The notes under the pieces were generated by a model, which made no database searches, was not told the origin of the DNA, and was given only the letters and a program-made list of their open reading frames with translations. Positions 14,263 through 26,200 of a stretch of DNA of 64,000 nucleotides are shown one piece after another (within the stretch, counting starts at the first letter, position 1; every line of letters begins with the position of its first letter). The stretch lies in assembly GCF_002099425.1 (NCBI RefSeq), contig NW_018344275.1, positions 62,001 through 126,000 on the forward strand, in the 5' to 3' direction. The position numbers were made by a program, and so were the translations under genes. This stretch comes from Phascolarctos cinereus (taxonomy: Eukaryota > Chordata > Mammalia > Diprotodontia > Phascolarctidae).

Positions 14263-17200
14263 CATATATGTATATATACATATATATATGAGGAAGTGTT
14301 ATATGATGACCTCTAAGTTAATTTCTAGCTCTAATTCCATGTTCTTGTTATCTAATATTTACTAGACCTTGTGATCTATGTCTCTTGGAGTACAAAGCTG
14401 GCAAAGTCATTGTCCCAGTTCTCAAGTAATTTACAACCTCATAAGTGGAATAAGACAGATACCAAATGCTATGCTGTAAAATAGTATATGATGTGTAGCA
14501 GGAACCTAAGGAGAGAGAAAATAATTTTCCCTTTGTTTTGTAGACTCCCAAAACAGGCCCTGCTAAAAATATCAAGGGTTATATAAAAATGGTCACACAA
14601 ATTATAATTGTGCCAGTAATACTATTCAAATTCTCAGTGTGTGCTCTTGGCCTAAATTTGGAACATTTTTCATTTTTTCACAAAACTTCTACTCTGAGGC
14701 CTCTTTATGGAAAGGCTAAAACCCTTAATTCTTGAAGGCCAGGCCAGAAAAGTCCAACCTACTGTTAATGCTTGGAAGCTACAATGTCTTCAAGCATGGG
14801 TAGGTTGGGTCATTGCATGTTTGCTGACCTAGGACCAATCTAGCTAAGCTTGAAGAGGTATGTCCTTTGGATGACCACAGTAAGACCAATTTGTTTGCCT
14901 ATAGTGATCAGCCACAAAGTAAGAATGCAATCAGTGGTGTCCACATCAATGATATTATAAACTTTTGAAGCATTATCTTTCTATACTTTCAGTCAGACAT
15001 AAGAGAATTCATTTCACGAAATGCTTAATTTTTAAAAAAAAGTTTTTCCATTTTAAAAAAGTGTTTCCCTTCCATGAACCTTGGCTGGTGCTTGGGACAG
15101 AATCTTTTAAAGTCTTAACAGTTTTTAAAGTTAAGGAATTTGATTTTAAGTCTTTATTTTATTGACCTGAGGCTTAGGCTCTTTAGCACTCCTGGGTACT
15201 TTGTGGAAATGCCTTGGGTAGAATTCTAATTCTACCACTTAGATGAAGCCACAGCATCTCTAATCATTCAGATCTACACTTGTCTATCCTACAGCAGGTA
15301 TATTAATTTGCTGTGTTCATAGCTAATTTCTGTGTTCTCGAATATTTTCTCAGCATTAGTGGTTTCCATAATTTTTTCAGGACCGGGTAGATTTCCTTCA
15401 GCTTATGATGGATTCTCAGACTTCTAATAATTCAGAGAAGCACTCTTACAAAGGTAAGTTGGGAATGAGGGTAGCCACAAATTGGAATATTGAAGCCATT
15501 GTCTGTGGAAGTATGAAAAAAGGTCCAATTTGCCTAGATAATATACCAAATGGCAATAATAATAACAATGGTAACAATGATGATAATGTTACAGGGTTTT
15601 AAGATTTGCAGAGTAATTAACATATATTTCTTCATTAGATCTTCATAACAATTCTGAGTGCTTGGTGCCATTCTTATTTGTATTTTAGAGATGAGGAATG
15701 TTAGGCTGAAAGAGTTTAAGCAACTTCCACAGGATCACAGCTAGTAAAACTTTGAAGTAGGATTTGAACTCAGATTGGATTTACCTCTAAGTAAAACACT
15801 CTATAATATCACCTAGCCATCTCAGAAAGATGCTTGACATCTGTAGGATGAACTTAATGGAGACAATTTTTGAAAGTATATTTGAATTTGTAATGGCCAA
15901 GTTAGTCTGAAGCTTAGATGGTGACACTAAACTCCCTTTTTCATTTCATAACTAAGACAACAATGAGGCTGAGTGAGGTAGGAAAACCACAATTATTTTC
16001 AAGAGAAAAAATCTCCACTCTTATCCTACCCATGCTACTTAGTACTTGTGTGACCCTGCGTACATAATTTCTCTTGTCTGAACTTGCTTGTTACAGGTAA
16101 AATCAGGATATTAGGCCATGTGATCATTCAATTCTCTTCTAGCTCTAAATTCTATATTCCCTTCTCTAGACCATGTTTCTTTGTTCTAATGTTGTGCAGC
16201 TAGTTGGGCAGCTAGGCAGCCTAGTATGCAGAGTTCCAGGTCTCAAGTCCAGAAGGTCTGAGTTCCAATCTGTCCTCTGGACTATCCATGTGCAATGAGA
16301 AAGTCACTGAACCCTGTTTGTCTCAGTTTCCTCTTTTTTATTTTTATTTTTTAAATTTATTTTATTAATTTATTTTGATTTATCAACAATCAATTCCATA
16401 TGCTTTTGAGCTTAAAGTTTTTCTCCCTCTTCCCCCCCACCTCCCTCCCCAAGATGGCACACACTCTGATATAGGTTATACATTTACATTCTTATTAAAC
16501 ATAATTTTACATTAGTGAAAGTTGTAAGTAAAATTAAAACCAATAGGAGGAACCATCAGAAAGAAGAAACAAAACTCAGCAGAAGAGAAAAAAAAAAGGT
16601 AGCGATTCAACTTCCATAGTTCTTTCTTTGGATGTGGATAGCATTTTCCATCACTAGGCCTCTGGAGATGTGTTAGATCCAAGAGCTGGTTCTTATCCCA
16701 GAAGCTGGAGTCTTTGGGTTTATCAAATAATAGATAACAACATATTATGGGATTATGGTTTTTAATCCATTCTGCTATCCACTTCCGTTTTATGGGAGAA
16801 TTCATCCGATTCACACTCACAGTTATGATTACTATCTGTGTCTTTTTCTCCATCCTTTTTACCCCCTGTTTATGCTTTTCTTTCTCCTTTCCCCTCCTCA
16901 CTAGTGTTTTGCTTTTGACCACCACCTCATTCAGTCTCTCCTCCCTTCTATTATCTCTTTCCCTTTTCTTTCTCTTTGCCCTGAATGCCTCTTCCCTCCC
17001 TTTATCCCCCCTCCCTTTTCTTCCCCTTTTCTCTCCTGCTGCCTATAGGGCAAGTTAGATTTCTATCCCCTTCTTGAGCCAACTCTGATGAGAGTAAGGT
17101 TCAAACAATGCCCACCACCCTCCCTTCTTTCCCTCTGCTGTAATAGGATTTTCTGTCTTTTCCTGTAATGTAATTTACCCTTCTCTGCCTCCTCCTTTCT

Positions 17201-20200
17201 CAGTACATTTTCTAGAATTAGACTACTCCAGTTACTTGGATCCATTTAACCCACTTGATTAGATTTTTTTTATCATGACATCAAAGTCAACTAATATCCA
17301 CCCCCTTTATGTATACTCCTTTAACATGGTGTAATAATACAGTTCTCAAGAATTGTAAGTGTCATCTTCCCTTGCAGGGATGTAATCAGTCTGCCCTTAT
17401 TAACAACATATTGTATCTTTCTGTCCCATTTACCTTTTCATGTCTTTCTTGAATCGTGTACTTGAAGATCATTTTTTTTCTTGAGCTCTGGTCTTTTTAT
17501 GACAAAGGTTTGGAAGTCCCCTATTTCATTGAATATCCATCTCTTCCCTTGAAAAATCATGCTCATTTTTGCAGGGTAGTTGATCCTTGGCTGTAATCCA
17601 AGCTCCTTTGCCTTATGGAATATCATGTTCCACACCCTATGGTCTTTTAATGTAGAAGCTGCAAGGTCCTGTGTAATCCTGACTGTGGTTCCATGATACT
17701 TAAATTGTTTCTTTCTGGCTGCTTGCAGCACCTTCTCTTTCATCTGGTAATTTTGGAATTTTGCTATTATATTCCTTGGCATTGTGAATTTGGGATCTCT
17801 TTCAGGTGATGAGCTGTGTATTCTTTCTATGGTTATTTCACCTTCTCATTCTAGGACTTCAGGACAGTTTTCCTTTATGATTTCCTGAAAGATACTGTCC
17901 AGGCTCTTTTTTTTCATCATGATTTTCAGGTAATCCCATGATTTTTAAATTGTCTCTCCTGGACCAATTTTCCAGGTTGGTTGTTTTACCAATGAGGTGC
18001 TTTATGTTTTAATCTATTTTTTCATTCTTTTTGTTTCTGTTTGACTGATTCTTGTTCTCTCATAGAGTCATTAGTTTCCATTTGTCCAGTTCTAGTTTTT
18101 AACAGATTGTTTTCTTCTGTTAGTTTTTGTACTTCCTTCTCCAATTGGCCAATTGTATTTTTAAGGGATTTGTTTTCTTCAGTGTACTTTTTTTCCAGTT
18201 GGCCAATTGTGTTTTTTAGGGACCTTTTTACTTCAGTGTACTTTTTTTTTCCAACTGGCCAATTGTATTTTTTGCGGACTCATCTACCTCTCTCATTAGA
18301 CTTTTAAAATCCTCCTTGAGCTCTTCTAAGAAGGCTTTTTGTACATCAGACCAGTTCATATTCCCTTTTGATGTTGCAGATGTGGGTTTGTTGACAATGT
18401 TGTCCTCTTCAGAATTTCTGTCTTGATCTTCACTCTTCTCATAATATGAATCTATGGTACTTTTTACTCATGGTGTTTCTTTATTCCCTGGCCTTCAAAG
18501 AGATTGAGCTCTCCTGCTGGGGAACAGAGGGAACTGACCCAAGCTTCTTGTGTTGGGAGCCTAGGTCTTGGTCACTGGCTTTGTGTGCTGGGTCCTCTTC
18601 TGTTGGCAATTGGAGGCTATAGGATTTTGGCAGTTTACCTTGTGTTGGGCTGGAATTAACAAGGCTGGAACTTTCAGGCAATTCTAGGTTGCCTGCTTTT
18701 GCTTTCCTTTAGCTTTCTTCAGCTCCTTTTAGATGGGTGCTGCAGGGTATTTATCCACCTGGGGCCCCTTGCAGTGCTGCCTCCCTCCTTTCTGCTAATG
18801 CACTGGGAGATTCCTTTGTGGTAGATTGCCGAGGCACCTGGTGGTTTTCTGAGGCAGTTTCCACCAGTTTCCCCACCCTTACTGAGGCACTGGGAGGTCT
18901 AAGTGTTGGTGTTTGCCTGCTCTACCACCTGGGCTTCAGAATCTCCTCCTGGTTGAAAGTTGGAGGTTGTAGGGTTCAGCTTACCTAGTGTTGGGTTGCA
19001 GCTGCTTTCAGATGAATGCTGCAGGGTGCTTATCTGCCTGGGGCCCTTTGTAGTGCTGCTTCCCTTATTTTTGCTGAGGCACTGGGAGACTTGTTTGGTG
19101 GGCTGCTGCACTGCTGCTCCCCATCTTTCTTTTAGTTCAGCTGTTCCATGGCTTTTTTTTCTGGGGTGATATTTTCTGGGTTTTCAGAGGTTGATAGGGG
19201 AGGGTGAGAGTGACTCCCTTTTTACTCCGTCATCTTGGCTCCCAGAAGTGGAAGTCGAGCCTCAGTTTCCTCTTTTTTAAAAAGAAGTGGAGAAGGAAAT
19301 GGCAAAACATTCCATCATCTTTGTCAAAAATCTGCCAACTGGGGACACAAAGAGTTAGATAGGACTGAAAAACACTGAACAACAACAACAGGAAAGAAAA
19401 AAAAAGAGACTGTTTTGAGATATGAGTTTCTTTAGCAATATAAAACTTGTGGGTAAACTTTTCCACCATAAGTAGGATATAGACTCTCCTAGGCTGTACC
19501 TAAGCATTCTTATAATAACTCAGCCTGAGCGAGACAGCATATTTTAGGGGAAGTGGCAACTGGAGTTGGGAGTCAGAAGGCCAGATTCTAGTCTCAGCTG
19601 TAGCCACTTACTAGCTCAGTGATTTGGAAACAGTCATCTTACTGCTCTGAGCCTTAGTTGCCTTATCTGAAGAATGAAGGGAAGCATTCTCACATTAGCA
19701 TTTCACAAGCTTGTTATGGTGGTGGAATGAAACGATGTAGACAAAATATAAGCACCAGGCATTATGTAAATGTAATTAGTGTTTATTGTTATCTTCTGCA
19801 TGCCTTCCCTTCAAGGAGCCCATCAGAGATAGGATGTGGTGTGGTAGAGTGGGATGAGCATGGTCCCTGAAGTGTGGGGAGCTAGGTTTGATTCTTACCT
19901 CTGACACCTATGAGACTTTGGTAAAATCATTTAACCTCTTCAAGCCTCAGTTTACTCATCCAAAAAATCAAGATATTAAACTGCATGGCTCTTGAGATCC
20001 TTTCCAGTTCTACATCTGTGATATCCTTTCAAACATCTCTCCTCCACATTTGCTTCACTCCATACAGAGACACACTACCACAGGTGCTTATCTCCTGTCC
20101 TCTGGACTATTGCCAGAGCCTTCTAATGTGTCTGTCCTTTGACACTGTGGGCTAGAAAGAAGATAGAATTCCCTGAAATAAAAGGTTGCTTTTATTAAAT

Positions 20201-23200
20201 CCCAAAACAACAACTGAGGATAAGGAAGGTGTATGTAAAGCAAAGAGGAGATATAGGAGAAATAGAGTTGAACAGCCTCCATTAGAATTAACTTTTGTTA
20301 ATTGTCATGACAAATTTGGGTGGAATATTTCTATCATAACAATGAATGTATTTCAGATCTCTTCTTGGTATTTTGGAGAGTCAGGTAGACGTCCTTCCTA
20401 AATTCTTGCGATGTGCCTGAATGTAATAAAGGTATGATGACTTTGTCTGAATGTCTCCCTTGCCTCTATTTCAGATCTGAGTGATGAGGAAATCCTGGCC
20501 CAATCCATTACCTTTCTTTTTGCTGGCTATGAAACCACCAGCTCGGTTCTTTCTTTCCTTTTTTACAAGCTGGCCACCCACCCTGAGATCCAGCAGAAGC
20601 TTCAGAAGGAGATAGATGCAGTTTTGCCCAACAAGGTGAGAGGAAAGGAACAGAGTTATTCACACTTGTCTCCAAATTTACTTCCTATTCACCCATTTGT
20701 CTCATCTCCTAGTAGAATCTTTGTCAAAATCACCTTTGCTGATTGAGTGTTTGCCTGTTATTGGAACATCATCAGGGTTTGAAAAAGCAAAGGTATGTTG
20801 AGACCCCCTATGATTACAATAAAGCTCTCCTTGGAAAGAATGAAATATCTCAGCAGCTAGTTCCAACCCTTGCAAAAATTCTGACAAAGCTCATTTGTCC
20901 TCAGTTCACACAACCACTTCATAGCCCTTCCTCCACATAATTGCTGCCATTTCTCAACTTTTCTGATACTAAATATATTTGTGAGCTTGGGTGTCCTCTC
21001 TACTCCTCACCTTGCTTGTCCTTCTCTTCCCTACTCGCCTCTCCCGTCCTCTTCTCAGCTTCTCATTCAGTCACTAATGTGACTGGCAGCAGTGGTTGTA
21101 AACTCTTCATGGCCTCAGTAGACAGAAAGTTTTATGAATAGACATTGGAGTTTTTCATTACCCAGGAACCTCTTTTTGATGCACTAGGATCACCCTTTTC
21201 CATTGCTCATGGACCAAGTCGAGTAATAACCATCATGGGAACACTTAAATATTCATTTCCCTATGAAGTTAGTGGATAGTATTGAGGGTGTATAGAAATA
21301 GACTCTTTGAACAGTGATGAATAACCAAGCTGTGGTGGTGGCAGCAGGAATGGAGAGTAGATAAATTCCTTAAAGTAGCCCTATAGATTGCATTGACCAC
21401 CTAGCAAAGCCAAACCTGAACCACTATAATGGTCTGTGAACAACCTAAAGAACCTAAGAAACCAAAGAAAAGTTGGATGGACTCTGTCTCTTTGTGATTT
21501 GGGCCAAATCTTTTTTTGTGTCACTAATTTTCTCTATTATTCTGCAGGTTGGTGTGATTTTTTTCCCTTGGAATTAGGAATCCTAATTAGTGATTCCCCC
21601 ATAGTCCTGCCAAGCCTTACAATTTTCTCTAAGATATATAGAAGTTTCAGAACAGAAGGGTATGATAAAAGTTGCTCTTGTAAATAGATAACTGTGTATG
21701 TTATCTGCTGGGAAGAATGCTGGGAAAACCTCTCTGCCTCCATCTCAAGTATCTCTTCTAAACTGAAACATTGCATATGCATTCCTATGAGTCTGTTCTG
21801 TTTTGAAGAACCTTCATTCTGTAAAATAGTAAAGTCCTATTGCATCCCAATATTGGTAGTGAGTTGAGAGTAAGGATTTCTAGTGTGTGGATAGGAGGTA
21901 GTCATTTGTGAAAGGATAAATAAAGAGGATAAGAAGTGGAAGCTGGAGAGCAATGAAGACACAGAAGGGCTCTACTCAGATTTCAACTGTTTCTAAAGTA
22001 AACTTAGCGGAGGTAGATTTTGTCTATTGTGTCACCCTAGATTTCATGCTTAACCTTGTTTGTTCCAAAAGAAGACTTGGAAGAACAGTAGAAAACAAAA
22101 TTCATCTTGGCATAACTTCCTTTTACTAAGGTTCAAGAGTTTTTGTTATAGGCTCAAAAGGGCTTATTTTGTGAAAACCTTTCTATAGATGCAAATTTCA
22201 CTTTGATTCAGCTCAGAAGTTATGAGCATCTTGACAACTTGACAACTACAGTGATTCCCAACATTCCATAGGTTCAGTTGTAAAAATGCTTTTGTAACTT
22301 TTCTTCAGAAGGGTAATACTGTAACAGCCTGTGATCAGAAGTACAAAGGACTTAGTATAGACTCCAAGTGAGTAAGGCCAAGTGAGCAAAAGTAGATGTG
22401 AAAGCCACCTTAGTACTTAGAACTTAGTACTTAGAACTCTTTGTTCTCTTTGCAGGAAGCAGTCACGTATGATGCCCTGGTACAGATGGAATATCTCGAC
22501 ATGGTGATACATGAAAACCTCAGGCTGTTCCCCATAACTGGCAGGGTCGAAAGGGTTGCCAAAAAAACTGTTGAGATCAATGGAGTGATGATTCCTAAAG
22601 GGACAGTGGTGATGGTACCACTCATTCCCCTTCATCACAACCCAGAATATTGGCCAGAGCCAGAGGAGTTCCGCCCTGAAAGGTATACACCATCTTTCAA
22701 TTGAGACAGTTAGGAGAGAACATTGAGTTGGGAGACAGGATCAAGATTTGAATCCTGCTTTTGTGTCTTGCTTTGATTGATGACTGAGCCCGTAACTGAA
22801 ACCCTCACAACAACCCTGCATAATGCCTACAGTAGCTATTTTAGCAACTTAGACATAGCCATTTAGGCATTATTGTTTCTATTTTGTGGATGAAGGAACT
22901 GAAGCTTATATACATTAAATGACTTTGCATTAGCCCTAAGAAGTGGCCAGAAGTGGGCTTGCTCCTCCTTGTCATCATCGTCATCATCATCGTCGTCCTC
23001 CTCCTCCTCCTCTTCTTCCTTCTTCCTTTCCTCCTTCTCCTTCTTGTCTTCCTTTTCCTCTTTCTTTTTGACTCTTTCTTCCTTGATCATCCTCAAAAGA
23101 TTTTTCTCCCTAACTGTCTATAGCCTCTCTTAATCTACCACTCCTCTTTATCACTGTACCCTGCTTTCTTTTGGCTATCTCTCCTCTTACTTCCCTGTTG

Positions 23201-26200
23201 GGTAAGAAGCATTTCTATATCCATCTGAGTTCATATGTATAGTCTCCATTCTTTGAATCAGTAGAAATGAGTGTGATTCAAGTATTGTACTATTCCTCAT
23301 CTAATTTTTTTTTCTATATGAAAATTCTTCCTTGTGCATGTCTTTTATTTGAGACAATTTTACCTATTTTTCTTCTCTCTTCCCTCTTATCTCAGTGCAT
23401 CTCTTTATAAGGTTTGGAATTCCTCTGGCTGGGGAATGTTGTATTTCCCTTATAACCGTAGTGCCTTCTTTTGATACTATAGGAAGAGGCCAAGAATCTC
23501 CAGATTGATTATAGATAGTAGGTTAATCAATCATTATGAATACTTACAAACTGGGTCAGTATTCAGTCTGGGCCAGCAGCCAGACAGTTTAGTTGATCTT
23601 TAGCTAAAGAAGCCCCAAAATCCCTTCGGTAACATTAGAGAACAGAAAAAGGGAGGAGAAGCTACAGAGTGCATCACTACTGATTGGTGGATATTTTTGG
23701 TTTTCTACTTTGTAATGAGCTTGAGCATTAAGCCAACGTTATGGCCAAACATAAGTTTGTATATTCATCATGTACTGGTCATACATGGGTCACAATATTC
23801 TTGTTTTTGCTTTCAGATATCATAACATCTTAAGTTATGACCTGGTGTCTAAGTTATGATTTTTAACAGGTCATCATGGAGCTTCCACCTTTCACTGAGT
23901 TTAAGTTTTTATGGCTTTTCTCTTATTCCTGTATTTTATGGCTTTTTCCCAGTCAGTACCCCACACCATGGTTTGTCCTTCATTCTCAAAGAGGACCATG
24001 ACATCAGGGCGATGATAACATGACTTGCAAAAGAATTGGATTTGAGTGAGGGAGGGCTTTGCAAATCACCACCCTCACTTTCTTCCCCAAGGCCATATGG
24101 TCCAGTTGCCAGATATAGATCAGGAGAACTGGACTTGGCCTAGGATGCAATGGGAGACCTTGCCCTTTTTAAGGTAAGGTCTTTCCAAGTTCTCACTTTG
24201 AGTGAGGCAATGCCCATTCAATGAATAGGACTTTTAAAGAAATGATTCAAGGGATGGCCCCTTTAATAAATTAAAAAAAAAAGATTAAACTGGGAGGGGA
24301 AGACCCTCAGGGTTGTTGGCCAAAAGAGAAACAATTACTATTTACATTCATTCTAAGCCAGGAGGGCCCCAAAATAACCATTGAGTGGTGTTTGGGCAGG
24401 GTCCTATTGTTGTCCAATCAATGATAGGCTGAGTGAATTGAGTTTAAGGCAGTAAACCCCAAGATAATTTGGTAGGTTTCATCCATCAAAATTTATCTTC
24501 TTTTGAGCAGACACCCTCCAGTAAGGGCATGATACCTCACATGGGGAGAGGAGAGGAAAGAACAGGACAGGACAGGACAGGAATTCCTCAGTGTCTCTCA
24601 GGGTTCTGACCTGGATCTTCTTCTATTCTCTTGCTATGGTACTTCACTTGGTGAGCTCATCACTTTCCAAGGATTTAATTACCGTATTTGTGGAAATGAT
24701 TTTCAAATCTATCTATCCTGCCCTAAACTCTACACTGATCTCCAAATGCTTTTCAAATATTTTTCACTGGATGTCCAGTAGACAGCTTAACTTCATTATG
24801 ATCAAAACAGAATTTATCATCATTCCCCAGAAATGCTGTCCCCACCTTTGCTATTTCTGCCAATATCATATTCCCAGTACCTCAGATTCACAGCCTTGGA
24901 ATTATAATTGACCACTCACTATCTCTCACCCACTCATACCCAATTTGTTGCTAAGGCCTGCCAATTTCACTTTTACAACATTTTTCTAAAATATTTTCTT
25001 TTCTGGTCTGATGCTGCTCCAGCTCTAGTGTAGGGCCTCATTACCTTAAGCCTAAATTATTATAATAGCTGGCTGGTAGATCTGTGTGCCTCAAGTCTCT
25101 CTCCACATCAATGCATTCTCCATTTAAAGAAAAATAAGGTCCCTAAAGTGGAAGTATGATCATGTAACCCCCTTCCTCAGTAAACTCTGGTGGCTCCCTA
25201 GTGCCTCCAAGAGCAAATACAAAAAGCTCTATTTATCATTCATATACCTTCATAGCCCAGCCCTCTAATGCCTTTTCCTTCTTTTTCTACCTAACTCCCT
25301 ATCACCTATACTTTGAACTAGTTTCATTGGCCTCCTGGATGTTCCACAGACAAAATACTCTATTTCAGCTCCAAGTATCTTCCCCATGCCTGGAATGTTC
25401 ACCCTCCTTTGCTCTGACTACTGACCTCCCTGTCTTCTCTTAAGTCTCAATTCAAATGTGATCCTCTACAGCAAGTCTTCCTCAATCCCTCTTAATTCCA
25501 ATATCTTCCCTCTATTAATTATTTCCTATTTATTCTGTATATAGCTTGCCTTGTATAGATTTCTTTGCATATTGATTTTCTTGTTAGATTGTAAGATCCT
25601 TGAGGGCAGGGAATATCTTTTGCTCTTCATGCAACCCCAGCACTTAGTACAGTGCCTGGCACATAGTAGATGCTAAATAAATGTTTATTGATTAATTCAT
25701 GAATCTCTTCCAAAGTCAGATTCCTTATTCAACAGGTCTTGGATGTTGGTTTGTTGGTTTGTTTGTTTGTTTGTTTTTACTTTCCTCTTTTCTCCTGCAT
25801 TTTGAAAAACCAGATTTAGCAAGGAAAACAAGGAGAGCATCAACCCCTATGTATACTTACCTTTTGGTACTGGTCCCCGAAACTGCCTTGGGATGAGATT
25901 TGCACTTATGAATATGAAAGTTGCAACTTGCCGACTCCTGCAGGAATTTTCCTTCAGAACTTGTAAAGAGACACAGGTGAGGAGTCACATCCTTTGTTCA
26001 GTTCCTAGTATGGCTTTTTATTTTATCAAGATGATTTATTTTCAAAGAAGAGACTTGTCCTATGTCACGTGGACAAATTTAATTCAACAGAATTTACCTA
26101 TTTATTGTGAGCAGGCTACTAAAAATTAACTTACCATTATTAAGATGGAAATATACAGAAGGCCAAGAAAGAAACAATTAAAATGTTGTTGGATACATAA

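Larger units (their letters stand above)
16205..19390 (+). repeat. AAC-tailed marsupial SINE split by an L1 insertion
   Basis: The left part (16205-16340) starts gggcagctaggcagcc and reaches gtctcagtttcctcttt. The right part (19261-19390) resumes at ctcagtttcctc, continues gagaaggaaatggcaaaaca, and ends in aacaacaacaaca. The 2.9 kb between is a minus-strand L1. Confidence 0.93.

Noticed and set aside
16512-17058. Overlapping open frames of about 100-137 codons on both strands
   Set aside because: They lie across the L1 3' UTR, ORF2 remnants and pyrimidine-rich spacer and show no single conserved reading.
22863-23096. Minus-strand open frame rich in Glu, Lys and Asp
   Set aside because: It is the translation of a CTT/CTC/CAT low-complexity tract inside an L1/HAL1 fragment.
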